Shown: positions 1 through 8,649, counted from the stretch's first letter. The stretch is DNA of 64,000 nt from JAYFQF01 sp034927285 (GCA_034927285.1 JAYFQF010000026.1:13001-77000), one strand, 5' to 3'. The notes: a model not told the origin generated them from the letters alone. Numbers and translations are program-made.

Positions 1-545
1 TTTGATAGGAGCGAGGCGATTTGGGCTGTGGAGTAACCTTCATGATAAAAAAGATGAACGACTTCGCTGTATTTCGGTGGAAGCTGTTTTACGGCGTCCC
101 ATACAAAAGATAAGTCTTCTGTTTCGTTTGCCGCCAGGGTTTCGCTAAGCTCATCGGTTTTCCGGATGTTATTATAGGTTATCTTGTTTTTGCTGATGTT
201 GATCGCAACACGCAGAAGCCATGCCTTTTCATGTGCGGCCGTTTCAAACTGCGGCTGTGCCCTGAGAAATTGTATCAAGGTGTCCTGCAATACATCCTCG
301 GCGTCGCTCATATGGTGAAGGTACGAATACGCAAGGCGCAGAATACTGTTTCCATAAGCTGTCATCAACCGCCCGGCTTCTTCATTGATCTGTGCGGAAC
401 GCAAAGCGCCCTGCACGGGAATGTCCCTGTCGCCGCTTCCCGATTTTGCCGCAGAAAACAGTATACAGAACAGGGAGTAAATCCCCCTTTTCAGCAAGCC
501 AATGAGATCCCAAAGTCCGTTTAGTAATTTATATGTTTCTACCAC
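1..545 (-). CDS. ECF-type RNA polymerase sigma factor (3' end outside window)
   Basis: The reverse-strand translation contains DAEDVLQDTLIQFL and EKAWLLRVAINISKNKI, the sigma-70 region 2 pattern of ECF factors. It then runs through PPKYSEVVHLFYHEGYSTAQIASLL, the region 4 helix-turn-helix, and leaves the window at position 1. About 181 residues are visible. The GTG start at 545 follows AAGGAGGT with 6 bases spacing, and no ATG fits as well. The first 60 or so residues before region 2 are longer and more hydrophobic than usual, so a downstream start such as the ATG in GRLMTAYGN is possible. The lipoprotein gene at 621-1154 lies upstream on the same strand. The two are probably co-transcribed across a hairpin, which suggests envelope-signal regulation (inference). 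Confidence 0.85.
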   Translation of the reverse strand, partial: MVETYKLLNGLWDLIGLLKRGIYSLFCILFSAAKSGSGDRDIPVQGALRSAQINEEAGRLMTAYGNSILRLAYSYLHHMSDAEDVLQDTLIQFLRAQPQFETAAHEKAWLLRVAINISKNKITYNNIRKTDELSETLAANETEDLSFVWDAVKQLPPKYSEVVHLFYHEGYSTAQIASLLS

Positions 546-567
546 ACAGTCACCTCCTTGGATAACA

Positions 568-602
568 GTATGGGGGTACTGCAGCTGACAGTATCCCCAT
601 AC
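568..602 (-). promoter_or_regulatory. Intercistronic hairpin between lipoprotein and sigma factor genes
   Basis: The arms 568-580 (GTATGGGGGTACT) and 590-602 (AGTATCCCCATAC) form a 13-bp near-perfect stem with a 9-base loop. It ends about 20 bases before the sigma factor's ribosome binding site. No U-run follows on the minus strand, so it looks like an mRNA processing, stability or attenuation element rather than a full terminator. Confidence 0.5.
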
Positions 603-620
603 CGCTTCCTGCTGCTATTT

Positions 621-1154
621 TTAACGGATAGCTGCTGCCATATCACTGATAGCGGCCGTATCCAGGCCCGTTTCACCAAGATTGGCGGTAATGGAATAGG
701 AATATTCTCCGTCAACCCAGGTGGCTGTATTGACTTTGCCGTCATTACCTCTGGTGGACACCTTCAGGCTGCCGACGGTCAGCGTGTTGTTTTCTTTATA
801 TTCGTTGTAGTCGCCGCTGATATCCGCACCGCTTTTCGCCGTACTGATGGCCTTGCGGATAATCAGTTCTTTTTCGCCGCTTTCATAGGAAACCTGAATC
901 ATTTCGTTTTCAACTGCCTGAATCAGCTTCTGGGTATAACCTTCCGGAATTTCTTCAGGTAAAGTCACGTTAAACCCCGCGATTTTTTCAGCGTCGGCCA
1001 TTGCAGCACAATCAACCAATGGATTGGGGATTTGTACGTCCTCCCCGCCGGTGGCCTGGTTCTGCGAATCATCCTTTGAGGGGGAATTATTGGAGCAGGC
1101 GGAAAAAGACAGCACCATAATGGTACAAAGAGTGACAGCGATAAGTTTTTTCAT
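621..1154 (-). CDS. Putative lipoprotein with DUF4367-like domain
   Basis: The 177-residue product starts MKKLIAVTLCTIMVLSFSAC, a lipoprotein signal peptide whose lipobox Cys is about residue 20. A Ser/Asn/Gln/Asp-rich linker follows. The remainder, with LPEEIPEGYTQKLIQAVEN, YESGEKELIIRKA and WVDGEYSYSITAN, matches the pattern of DUF4367-type domains, which are often found next to ECF sigma/anti-sigma genes. The ATG at 1154 was chosen because AAAGGAAAG lies just upstream and the signal peptide begins there; a longer reading frame upstream has no sensible N-terminus. It probably sits on the outer face of the membrane. Its pairing with the downstream sigma factor suggests a sensing or regulatory role (inference). 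Confidence 0.75.
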   Translation of the reverse strand: MKKLIAVTLCTIMVLSFSACSNNSPSKDDSQNQATGGEDVQIPNPLVDCAAMADAEKIAGFNVTLPEEIPEGYTQKLIQAVENEMIQVSYESGEKELIIRKAISTAKSGADISGDYNEYKENNTLTVGSLKVSTRGNDGKVNTATWVDGEYSYSITANLGETGLDTAAISDMAAAIR

Positions 1155-1351
1155 GGCTATTCTTTCCTTTCTTTGTCGGGCTTGATTTAGTAACCATTTT
1201 TGTGGTTCTGCCTTGTATACAGATGAGCAAAGGGTAATGTTGCAATAAATTAAATATTTGTCGATATTTCGGGCCATGATTCATAAAGCCACGATAACAT
1301 TGCGGCATTGGCCGGTTTCCGGCCCCGGATAGTGTCAGCGGCAATTTCAGC

Positions 1352-1380
1352 TTGACAAAAGCTTCCGAAACCGATATTCT
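1352..1380 (+). promoter_or_regulatory. Sigma-A-type promoter of the pyrimidine operon
   Basis: TTGACA (1352-1357) and TATTCT (1375-1380) are separated by exactly 17 bases. Only about 43 bases lie between the -10 box and the pyrC start. There is no room for a PyrR-type attenuator and none is visible. Confidence 0.8.
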
Positions 1381-1423
1381 ATTTTATTAGAAAATCGGCG
1401 CTGCCAGAAAGGATGGGCTTTTC

Positions 1424-2701
1424 ATGCGGATCTTGCTGCAGGACGGTTTGACCTATTATCAAGGGGCATTCAAACCGATGGATATTGCCATTGAAGCGGG
1501 GGTTTTAAGAGAGATTGCTCCGAGGATTTCCCCTTTTAATTTTGATTTGATATTTCAATTGAATAACCGCCATATTGTACCGGGCTTTGCTGATGTTCAC
1601 GTTCATTTGCGAGAGCCCGGTTTTTCGTATAAGGAAACGATTGCCTCGGGTACCGCGGCGGCTGCCCGGGGCGGCTATACTTTGGTTTGCCCCATGCCGA
1701 ATTTGCAGCCGGTGCCGGACACTCCGGAACACCTGGCGGAGGAATTGGCGCTGATCGAAAGGGATGCTTTGGTGCGGGTTGTTCCTTACGGGGCCATCAC
1801 GGTGGAGGAAATGGGGCGGCGGCTGGTGGATTATGCCGCCCTGGCTCCGCAGGTGGCGGCCTTTTCCGACGACGGCAAGGGCGTACAGTCGGAGGAACTG
1901 ATGCTGGAGGCTATGCTTCGGATCAAGGCCGCCGGCAAGGGGATTGCCGCTCACTGCGAGGATGAGAACCTGCTGTTCGGCGGCTATATCCACGACGGCC
2001 GCTATGCCAAAGCCCACGGCCATAAAGGCATCTGCCCGGAGAGCGAATGGCTGCCCATCAAGCGGGATATCCAGCTGGTGCGCCAGACCGGCTGCCCTTA
2101 CCACATCTGCCACGTTTCTGCCAAAGAAAGCGTGGAGCTGATCCGGCAGGCCAAGCAGGAGGGGCTGCCGGTGACCTGCGAGACAGCGCCTCATTATCTG
2201 GTGCTTTGTGAGGATGATCTTCAGGAAGACGGACGTTTCAAGATGAATCCGCCGCTCAGGAGCCGGGAAGACCAGGAGGCTTTGCTGGAGGCTTTAACCG
2301 ATGGAACCATTGACGCCATCGCCACCGACCATGCCCCTCATACCGCTGAGGAAAAGAGCCGGGGCCTGGCCGGCAGCGCCATGGGAATCGTAGGCCTGGA
2401 GACCGCTTTCCCGGTGCTGTTCACCCATCTGGTAAAAACCGGCAGGCTCAGCCTGGAAGAACTGCTGGCACTTTTGACTACCAAGCCCCGCCGGATTTTC
2501 GGTTTGCCGGGCGGCGGGATCAAAATCGGGGACAAAGCGGATTTAACGGTGCTGGACCTGAACGATTCTTATCAGATCGACCCCGGCAGCTTTCTTTCCA
2601 AGGGAAGGAGCACGCCTTTTGCCGGCATGAAGGTTTGGGGCCAGGTCCTTTTGACCATTGCGGAGGGAAGGATCGCCTGGCAGAAAGAGGGATTGGCATG
2701 A
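1424..2701 (+). CDS. pyrC: Dihydroorotase
   Basis: This 425-residue amidohydrolase cyclises N-carbamoyl-aspartate to dihydroorotate, the third step of UMP synthesis. The metal-binding DVHVHLREPGF motif lies near residue 58, followed by GGYTLVCPMPN. The KIGDKADLTVLDL segment near the C-terminus is typical of the amidohydrolase beta-sandwich. IDAIATDHAPH supplies the catalytic Asp. The length and the single-chain form fit the PyrC type I family of Firmicutes. It is the first gene of the operon, directly behind a strong promoter. The next gene, pyrK, starts inside its stop codon (ATGA), which points to translational coupling. Confidence 0.95.
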   Translation: MRILLQDGLTYYQGAFKPMDIAIEAGVLREIAPRISPFNFDLIFQLNNRHIVPGFADVHVHLREPGFSYKETIASGTAAAARGGYTLVCPMPNLQPVPDTPEHLAEELALIERDALVRVVPYGAITVEEMGRRLVDYAALAPQVAAFSDDGKGVQSEELMLEAMLRIKAAGKGIAAHCEDENLLFGGYIHDGRYAKAHGHKGICPESEWLPIKRDIQLVRQTGCPYHICHVSAKESVELIRQAKQEGLPVTCETAPHYLVLCEDDLQEDGRFKMNPPLRSREDQEALLEALTDGTIDAIATDHAPHTAEEKSRGLAGSAMGIVGLETAFPVLFTHLVKTGRLSLEELLALLTTKPRRIFGLPGGGIKIGDKADLTVLDLNDSYQIDPGSFLSKGRSTPFAGMKVWGQVLLTIAEGRIAWQKEGLA

Positions 2702-3477
2702 ATCAGGAGAACCTGCGGGGAAAGGATGCCTCCATCCGGGACGAATACGTGATCCGAGGCCAAAAAAAGCTGGCGGATCAGGTGTTTGAACTGCGGCTTT
2801 CCGGAGATACCCGCCGGATCACGGCTCCGGGACAGTTTGTCCAGATTGCTCTGCCGGGATTTTTTCTGCGGCGGCCGATTTCCGTCAGCGACTGGGATGC
2901 AGAGGGCATGACCTTGGTTTATAAAACGGTGGGCAAGGGGACCGGGCAGCTTTCACGGATGAAACGGGGAGAAAAGCTGGACCTTTTGACCGGCCTGGGC
3001 AACGGTTTTACTTTGGATGATTTGCGGCCCGGCCCCCCTCCTCTGGTGGTGGGCGGCGGCGCAGGGGTACCGCCTTTAGTGGGGCTGACCAAAGCTCTGG
3101 CGGCTGCCGGCGCCAAGCCGGTGGTGATCCTGGGGTTTAATACCGCCGCCGAGGTCTTTTATCCGGAAATATTCCGTCAGGCAGGAGCAGCCCGGGTATG
3201 CATTACTACGGTGGACGGCAGCCGGGGGATCCGGGGATTTGTTACCGAAGGCTTAAGGGGATTGGAAGATTCGGAACGTTATTTTGCCTGTGGACCTTTG
3301 CCGATGCTGAGGGCGCTGTGGCAGAGCCTGCCCGGGGCCAGGGGCCAGCTTTCTTTTGAGGAAAGGATGGCCTGCGGCTTCGGCGCCTGCATGGGCTGCA
3401 GCTGTAAAACAAAAGACGGCGATAAACGGATTTGTAAAGAAGGACCCGTATTATCCAGCGATGAGATTCTTTGGTAA
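2698..3477 (+). CDS. pyrK: Dihydroorotate dehydrogenase B, electron-transfer subunit
   Basis: The 259-residue iron-sulfur/FAD subunit passes electrons from PyrD to NAD+. The N-terminal half carries the FAD-binding FLRRPISVSDWD motif. The middle has the nucleotide-binding GGGAGVPPLVGLTKAL segment. The C-terminus has the 2Fe-2S Cys cluster CGFGACMGCSCK followed by CKEG. The ATG at 2698 overlaps the pyrC stop. The pyrD gene follows within 15 bases, so the two subunits of the type 1B enzyme are made together. Confidence 0.93.
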   Translation: MNQENLRGKDASIRDEYVIRGQKKLADQVFELRLSGDTRRITAPGQFVQIALPGFFLRRPISVSDWDAEGMTLVYKTVGKGTGQLSRMKRGEKLDLLTGLGNGFTLDDLRPGPPPLVVGGGAGVPPLVGLTKALAAAGAKPVVILGFNTAAEVFYPEIFRQAGAARVCITTVDGSRGIRGFVTEGLRGLEDSERYFACGPLPMLRALWQSLPGARGQLSFEERMACGFGACMGCSCKTKDGDKRICKEGPVLSSDEILW

Positions 3478-3491
3478 GGAGGCGGGATATC

Positions 3492-4421
3492 GTGGAGAAA
3501 AATCAAAAGCCGGACCTTTCGGTCAGCTTAAGCGGCCTGACCTTGGACAATCCGGTGATTCCCGCCAGCGGCACTTTCGGCTATGGCAAGGAATTCAAGG
3601 ATATTTACGATATTGAGATATTAGGCAGCTTTTCCTTCAAAGGGACCACACGGGAGCCCCGTTTTGGCAACGCCACGCCCCGCATCGCCGAGTGCCGGGA
3701 GGGGATGATTAATTCCGTAGGGCTCCAAAATCCCGGCATCGACGAAGTGATCGCCCGGGAATTGCCGGCCCTGGCGGAATACTTCCGCAAACCGGTGATC
3801 GCCAATATCAGCGGCTTTTCTGTGGAGGAATACGTGGAATGCTGCCGAAAAATCGACGCCTGTTCCCAGGTGGGCCTGATCGAGGTAAACATCCGCTGCC
3901 CCAATGTCCACCACGGCGGGATGGCCTTCGGCACGGACCCGGCGGCGGCGGCTGAGGTGACCCGGGCGGTAAAGGCTGTAACCAAAAAGCCTGTCTACAT
4001 GAAGCTGACGCCCAATGTAACGGATATCGCAGCCGTGGCCTCAGCCTGCGCCCGGGCCGGTGCCGACGGCATCAGCTTGATTAACACGCTTTTGGGGATG
4101 CGGATCGACATCGGCCGGCGGCGGCCGGTGATCGCCGCCAAAATGGGCGGCTTTTCCGGGCGGGCCGTTTTTCCGGTGGCTCTCCGTATGGTTTATCAGG
4201 TAGCGGAGGCGGTGGATCTGCCTGTGATGGGTATGGGGGGCGTGGCCACCGCCGACGACGTCATCGAAATGATGATGGCCGGCGCCACCGCCGTTCAGGT
4301 AGGGGCGGAAAACCTGCGCAACCCTTTTGCCTGTAAAGAAATCATCGAGGCCTTGCCGGGCCGCATGCGGGAGCTGGGCATCCAAAGCCTGGCGGAGATC
4401 ATCGGCTGCGCCCATGTTTGA
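3492..4421 (+). CDS. pyrD: Dihydroorotate dehydrogenase B, catalytic subunit
   Basis: This 309-residue FMN barrel oxidises dihydroorotate to orotate. NPVIPASGTFGYGKE is at the N-terminus. NIRCPNVHHGG holds the catalytic Cys of class 1B enzymes, KLTPNVTDI binds FMN, and GMGGVATADDVIEMMMAGA is the phosphate-binding end. GTG 3492 was preferred because AAGGAGG sits 9 bases upstream. An in-frame TTG at 3471 lies inside pyrK and before that ribosome binding site. It works with pyrK as the NAD-linked heterotetramer of anaerobes and Gram-positives. Confidence 0.94.
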   Translation: MEKNQKPDLSVSLSGLTLDNPVIPASGTFGYGKEFKDIYDIEILGSFSFKGTTREPRFGNATPRIAECREGMINSVGLQNPGIDEVIARELPALAEYFRKPVIANISGFSVEEYVECCRKIDACSQVGLIEVNIRCPNVHHGGMAFGTDPAAAAEVTRAVKAVTKKPVYMKLTPNVTDIAAVASACARAGADGISLINTLLGMRIDIGRRRPVIAAKMGGFSGRAVFPVALRMVYQVAEAVDLPVMGMGGVATADDVIEMMMAGATAVQVGAENLRNPFACKEIIEALPGRMRELGIQSLAEIIGCAHV

Positions 4422-4451
4422 CCCAAAGAGAAAAGGAGGAGAGGAAAGGCT

Positions 4452-5165
4452 GTGCCTAAAGATGTAATCATCGCCCTGGATTTTTCGCCGGCGGCAAAAA
4501 CCCTGGAGTTTCTGGAAATATTCAAAGAAGAAAAGCCTTATGTGAAGATCGGCATGGAGCTGTTTTACGCCGAAGGCCCGGATATCGTCAGGGAGATCAA
4601 AGCACGGGGCCACCGGATCTTTCTGGATCTGAAGCTTCACGATATCCCGAATACGGTAAAAAAAGCCATGGCGGTATTGAGCCGCCTGGAGGCGGATATG
4701 GTAAACCTTCACGCCGCCGGCACCCGGGAAATGATGAAGGCCGCTCTGGAAGGGCTGATCCGGCCCGACGGCACCCGGCCTCTCTTGATGGCGGTGACTC
4801 AACTGACCTCCACCAGTCAGGAGCGGATGCAAAAGGAGCTGCTGATCAACGCCTCCATCCAGGAAACCGTAACGGCCTACGCGAAAAACGCCGCCGAAGC
4901 CGGCCTGGACGGCGTGGTCTGCTCGCCTTTGGAAGCCGGCCTGGTAAAGCAAGCCTGCGGCGGCGGCTTTTTGACGGTGACTCCCGGTATCCGGTTTGCC
5001 GGCGGGGAAGCCGGAGATCAGGTCCGGATCACCACTCCGGCCAAAGCCCGGGAGCTGGGTTCGGACTATATCGTGGTGGGAAGGCCCGTCACCGGCGCTT
5101 TGGATCCGCCGGAGGCATACCGCCGGGCCTGCCGTGATTTTTTCGGCAGAGATATCTCGAGGTAA
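4452..5165 (+). CDS. pyrF: Orotidine 5'-phosphate decarboxylase
   Basis: This 237-residue barrel decarboxylates OMP to UMP. The family hallmark DxKxxD appears as FLDLKLHDIPNTV. VTPGIRF and YIVVGRPVTGA are the phosphate-binding loops. The gene starts with GTG (VPKDVIIALDF) behind the purine-rich stretch AAAAGGAGGAGAGG. It belongs to the short subtype I typical of Gram-positive bacteria. It lies 30 bases after pyrD in the same operon. Confidence 0.95.
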   Translation: MPKDVIIALDFSPAAKTLEFLEIFKEEKPYVKIGMELFYAEGPDIVREIKARGHRIFLDLKLHDIPNTVKKAMAVLSRLEADMVNLHAAGTREMMKAALEGLIRPDGTRPLLMAVTQLTSTSQERMQKELLINASIQETVTAYAKNAAEAGLDGVVCSPLEAGLVKQACGGGFLTVTPGIRFAGGEAGDQVRITTPAKARELGSDYIVVGRPVTGALDPPEAYRRACRDFFGRDISR

Positions 5166-5224
5166 AGAGAGACGTTTTCAGGAAAGCAGAGACAGCCACG
5201 TAAAACGGAAAGGATAGATCCATC

Positions 5225-5872
5225 ATGGAAAACAGAGAAGTACTGATCGCGAAAGACCTTCTTTCCATCGGCGCCGTGTTTTTACGGCCCAGGGAACCCT
5301 TTACCTGGGCCAGCGGTATCAAGAGCCCCATTTATTGCGATAACCGCCTGACCCTGTCGGCGCCCCAGGTACGACGACAGATCGAAACCGGGATAGCGGA
5401 GGTCATCCGGGAAGCCTATCCCCAATGCGAGATCCTGATGGGCACCAGCACCGCCGGTATCGCTCACGCCGCCATTGCCGCCTGGCTTTTGGACAAACCC
5501 ATGGGCTATGTCCGCTCCGGCGCCAAGGATCACGGCCGGGCCAACCAAATCGAAGGCAAACTGGAAAAAGGGCAGCGGGTGGTGGTGGTAGAGGACCTGA
5601 TTTCCACCGCGGGCAGCGCCGTGGAGGTGGTGAAGGTGCTGCGGGAGGCCGGCGCCCAGGTGCTGGGCATCGCCAGCATCTTTACCTACGGCATGAAAAA
5701 GGCCGGTGAAAGACTGGCGGAGGCCGGGGTAAAAAACATCAGTTTATCCAATTTTGACGTGTTAGTGGAAACCGCCGCCCGGGAAGGCTATATCCCGCGG
5801 GAAGATGTGGGCCGTCTGTTGGCCTTCCGCGATAACCCCGGCGACGAAAGCTGGATGATTCGGGAGGAATGA
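5225..5872 (+). CDS. pyrE: Orotate phosphoribosyltransferase
   Basis: The 215-residue enzyme joins orotate to PRPP to form OMP. The PRPP-binding motif is VVVVEDLISTAGSAVEVV, and the orotate/PRPP side is marked by SGIKSPIYCDNR and MGTSTAGIAHA. It starts behind GGAAAGGATAG. Its stop codon overlaps the region where pyrB begins, so translation is likely coupled. Confidence 0.95.
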   Translation: MENREVLIAKDLLSIGAVFLRPREPFTWASGIKSPIYCDNRLTLSAPQVRRQIETGIAEVIREAYPQCEILMGTSTAGIAHAAIAAWLLDKPMGYVRSGAKDHGRANQIEGKLEKGQRVVVVEDLISTAGSAVEVVKVLREAGAQVLGIASIFTYGMKKAGERLAEAGVKNISLSNFDVLVETAAREGYIPREDVGRLLAFRDNPGDESWMIREE

Positions 5873-5874
5873 GT

Positions 5875-6792
5875 ATGCGTCATTTGATCGATATTCTTGA
5901 TTTGAGTGTGGAGGAAATCCAGGATCTGCTGGATACCGCGGGTAATATTATCGACAATCGGGCCAAGTATAGCGAGGTATGTAAGGGGAAAAAGCTGGCT
6001 ACCCTGTTTTTTGAGCCCAGCACCCGGACCCGCTTGAGCTTTGAGGCGGCCATGCTGGAACTGGGCGGCAGTGTTATCGGCTTTTCTTCTGCCGACTCAA
6101 GCTCCACCGCCAAAGGCGAAAGCGTCAGCGATACCGTCCGCACCGTGGGCTGCTACGCCGACATCATCGCCATGCGGCACCCCAAGGAAGGCGCGCCCTT
6201 TTTGGCTTCCCGCAAATCCACGGTGCCGGTGATCAACGCCGGGGACGGCGGCCACTGCCATCCCACCCAGACCCTGACGGACCTGTTGACCATCTACCGG
6301 GAAAAAGGCAGGCTTACAGACCTGACCATCGGCATGTGCGGCGACCTGAAATTCGGCCGTACCGTCCACTCTCTGATCAATGCGCTTTCCTGTTATACCG
6401 GCGTTAAGCTGGTGCTGATCGCCCCGGAAGAATTGAAGATTCCCGATTATATCAAGGAAGGTGTACTGAAGCAAAAGAAAATTCCCTGGCGGGAAACCGA
6501 AAACCTGGAAGCCGCCATGCCGGAGCTGGACATCCTTTATATGACCCGGGTCCAAAAGGAGCGCTTCTTCAATGAAGCAGACTATATCCGGCTGAAGGAC
6601 AGCTTCATTCTGGATACCGAAAAAATGAAAAACGGCAGGGAGGACATGATCGTGATGCATCCCCTGCCCAGAGTAAACGAAATTTCCGTCAAGGTGGACG
6701 AGGACCCCCGGGCCTGCTATTTCCGCCAGGCGGAGTACGGCAAATTTGTGCGCATGGCCCTGATCATGATGCTTTTGGAGGTGCAGGCATAA
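5875..6792 (+). CDS. pyrB: Aspartate carbamoyltransferase catalytic subunit
   Basis: The 305-residue enzyme condenses carbamoyl phosphate with aspartate, the committed step of the pathway. FFEPSTRTRLSFEAAM is the carbamoyl-phosphate loop and HPLPRVNEI the aspartate side. VMHPLPRVNEISVKVDEDPRA is complete and the length is normal. Two ATGs are possible, 5869 and 5875. GGGAGG (5862-5867) is 7 bases before 5875 but only 1 before 5869, so 5875 was chosen. PyrI follows with a 1-base overlap, which predicts an allosteric c6r6 holoenzyme. Confidence 0.94.
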   Translation: MRHLIDILDLSVEEIQDLLDTAGNIIDNRAKYSEVCKGKKLATLFFEPSTRTRLSFEAAMLELGGSVIGFSSADSSSTAKGESVSDTVRTVGCYADIIAMRHPKEGAPFLASRKSTVPVINAGDGGHCHPTQTLTDLLTIYREKGRLTDLTIGMCGDLKFGRTVHSLINALSCYTGVKLVLIAPEELKIPDYIKEGVLKQKKIPWRETENLEAAMPELDILYMTRVQKERFFNEADYIRLKDSFILDTEKMKNGREDMIVMHPLPRVNEISVKVDEDPRACYFRQAEYGKFVRMALIMMLLEVQA

Positions 6793-7247
6793 TGAATATC
6801 GACGGCGTAACCAGCGGCATCGTCCTGGATCATATCCAGGCGGGTAAAAGCATGGAGATCTACCATTATCTGAATCTGGATGAACTGGACTGCTGCGTGG
6901 CCATCATCAAAAATGTCCAAAGCTCTAAAATGGGAAAAAAGGACATCATTAAAATCGACGCGGAGATTGAGGTGAATCTGGACGTTTTAGGCTACCTGGA
7001 TCCGAATATTACCGTAAATATTATCAAGGACGGCCAGTTGGCGGCCAAAAAGCATCTGGCACTGCCTGAGCAGCTGACCAATATTATCAGATGCAAAAAT
7101 CCCCGCTGCATTACCGCCACAGAGCCGGAGGTGGACCACGTTTTCCGGCTGGCCGACGAGGAAACGGGCCTGTACCGTTGCGTATACTGCGAATCCCCCA
7201 GCCAGGAGCGGCGGCATTACAAAAACATCAGAAGAAGGAAAAAATAA
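6792..7247 (+). CDS. pyrI: Aspartate carbamoyltransferase regulatory subunit
   Basis: The 151-residue regulatory chain has an N-terminal allosteric nucleotide-binding half (DGVTSGIVLDHIQAGKSMEIY). Its C-terminal zinc domain has four Cys: CKNPRC and, about 20 residues later, CVYC. The start overlaps the pyrB stop. Its presence means flux through the operon is probably controlled by CTP/ATP feedback on the enzyme. That fits the absence of any visible RNA attenuator in the leader. Confidence 0.95.
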   Translation: MNIDGVTSGIVLDHIQAGKSMEIYHYLNLDELDCCVAIIKNVQSSKMGKKDIIKIDAEIEVNLDVLGYLDPNITVNIIKDGQLAAKKHLALPEQLTNIIRCKNPRCITATEPEVDHVFRLADEETGLYRCVYCESPSQERRHYKNIRRRKK

Positions 7248-7254
7248 GCCCGTT

Positions 7255-7644
7255 ATGCAGGAGAATGAATATGCCGGCAAGTCCCCGGCCTGGTGGGTAT
7301 ATATGCTGCGCTGCGCCGACGGCAGCCTTTATACCGGCAGCACCGACGATGTGGAGCGCCGGGCGGCCTGCCATAACCAAGGGAAAGGGGCGAAATATAC
7401 CCGGGGCCGCCGGCCGGTGACCGTGGTCTACCGGGAGGCCTGCCCCCACCGTTCCGCCGCGTTGAAACGGGAGGCGGCCATCAAGAAACTGGCCCGGAAA
7501 GAAAAGGAAAGGCTCATCGAAAGCGGGCCGCCAGGTGAGCCGCCCCAATGGGCGCCTGCCGTGATTTACCCGGGAATAAAGACCGTTAGCGGCGCTTTCA
7601 CCCGAATAGCAGATGAAAAAGGCAATGTTGACATATGCCCATAA
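7255..7644 (+). CDS. GIY-YIG nuclease superfamily protein (YhbQ-like)
   Basis: The 129-residue product carries the GIY-YIG core: VYMLRCADGSLYTGSTDD at about 15-35, then the conserved Arg and GRRPVTVVYREA. KREAAIKKLARKEKERLI is the end typical of the small UPF0213/YhbQ family of putative structure-specific endonucleases. The ribosome binding site is poor. It lies 7 bases after pyrI and may be a read-through passenger. The last 17 codons carry the -35 box of the next promoter, so the extreme C-terminus is probably not constrained by function. Confidence 0.8.
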   Translation: MQENEYAGKSPAWWVYMLRCADGSLYTGSTDDVERRAACHNQGKGAKYTRGRRPVTVVYREACPHRSAALKREAAIKKLARKEKERLIESGPPGEPPQWAPAVIYPGIKTVSGAFTRIADEKGNVDICP

Positions 7645-7656
7645 TTGAATTAATAT
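7628..7656 (+). promoter_or_regulatory. Promoter with TATGCCCATAA spacer element (copy 1)
   Basis: TTGACA (7628-7633), a 17-base spacer beginning TATGCCCATAA, then TAATAT (7651-7656). The -35 box lies in the end of the GIY-YIG reading frame. It drives the CGGC protein and probably DUF134. The same arrangement is found at 9091-9119 and, on the minus strand, at 14137-14165. Confidence 0.8.
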
Positions 7657-7743
7657 GTAAATATCTCTTGCTGGAACCGGCGGTTTTCTGAAGCGCAGGC
7701 AGAGGCAAAGATGATTCCGGAGAATTAATAGGGAGTTTTTATC

Positions 7744-8076
7744 ATGAAGGCAGGAATAATTCGATGTATGCAGACTGAGGAGATGTGTCCCGGTACCACT
7801 GATTTTAAGGTTATACGGGAGAAAAAGTGTGCGTTTGAAAATATTGCGGATGAGATTGAGATCATCGGATTTAATACCTGTGGCGGCTGCCCCGGCAAAA
7901 AGGCTGTAACCAGAGCTGCTGAGATGGTAAGGCGGGGCGCGGATACAATCGTTTTAGCCTCATGTATTACAAGAGGAAATCCCATTGGCTTTCCCTGTCC
8001 GCATGCTTTGGCTATCAAAGAAGCCATCGCCAGGAAATTAGGGGATGCGATCACAATCATTGATTATAGCCATTAG
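7744..8076 (+). CDS. CGGC domain protein, putative metal binding
   Basis: This 110-residue protein contains FNTCGGCPGKK, the signature of the CGGC domain family. Further Cys occur in RCMQTEEMCPG, EKKCAFEN, LASCITRG and GFPCPHA, the usual layout of this small, probably metal- or cluster-binding family. The biochemical role is not established. It opens the cluster controlled by the shared TATGCCCATAA promoters and is followed by the DUF134 regulator, so a role in metal or redox sensing or handling is likely (inference). Confidence 0.85.
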   Translation: MKAGIIRCMQTEEMCPGTTDFKVIREKKCAFENIADEIEIIGFNTCGGCPGKKAVTRAAEMVRRGADTIVLASCITRGNPIGFPCPHALAIKEAIARKLGDAITIIDYSH

Positions 8077-8163
8077 ATTGATTATAGCCATTAAGAGAAG
8101 CAAGGGAAAGCATTAAGGAATCCGATAAACGAAAAAGATTGCGGGATAAGACGGAGAAGGGGA

Positions 8164-8649
8164 GTGGCGGCTTTGGCAAGACCTACAAAATGGAGAAGAA
8201 TCGAAAATGTCCCTACCGTTCCCTACTTTGTCCCTTCGGATAAAGATGTGGCCGAAATCCCGGAGAATATATTAAAGCTTGAAGAACTGGAGGCCATCCG
8301 GCTGAAGGATCTGGAGGGACTTGAACAGAGCGAATGCGCCGAGAAGATGGAGGTGTCCCGCCCTACCTTTCAGCGTATTCTTTTGTCGGCGAGGGAAAAG
8401 GTCGCCGACAGCCTGGTGAACGGAAAGATCATTCACATCGAGGGCGGAAATTTCACCCGGAATATCTGTCCGGTGAGGTGCCTGGATTGCGGCAGGGAAT
8501 GGATGGAAAGCTATGAAAATATGGAATCTGTCAGGAGCGGTGAATGCTCATGTCCTTCTTGCGGCTCGAAAAAGATTACCTGTGGTCAGACCTGCAAAGG
8601 AAAGTTTTGCCGGAGAAACTGCTGGCGGCAGGGCTGGCGGGATGAATAA
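8164..8649 (+). CDS. DUF134 (UPF0251) family DNA-binding protein
   Basis: The 161-residue product begins ARPTKWRRIENVPTVPYFVP, typical of DUF134. It then has a sigma-region-4-like helix-turn-helix: LEELEAIRLKDLEGLEQ, then ECAEKMEVSRPTFQRIL. The C-terminal 60 residues carry ten Cys (CPVRCLDC, CSCPSC, CGQTC, KFCRRNC), a zinc-ribbon or cluster-binding tail longer than in the minimal family. GTG 8164 is used here; TTG 8173 is an alternative. It is the only DNA-binding protein in the cluster, and so is the natural candidate to bind the repeated TATGCCCATAA element (inference). Confidence 0.85.
   Translation: MAALARPTKWRRIENVPTVPYFVPSDKDVAEIPENILKLEELEAIRLKDLEGLEQSECAEKMEVSRPTFQRILLSAREKVADSLVNGKIIHIEGGNFTRNICPVRCLDCGREWMESYENMESVRSGECSCPSCGSKKITCGQTCKGKFCRRNCWRQGWRDE

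Noticed and set aside
1352..1424. Possible PyrR or other riboswitch leader before pyrC
   Set aside because: The leader from the promoter to the start is only about 43 bases and shows no anti-terminator/terminator pair.
4041..4952. Long minus-strand open frames over pyrD, pyrF and many other genes
   Set aside because: They are antisense shadows caused by high GC: His/Gln/Arg-rich, without start signals, and opposite genes with clear motifs.
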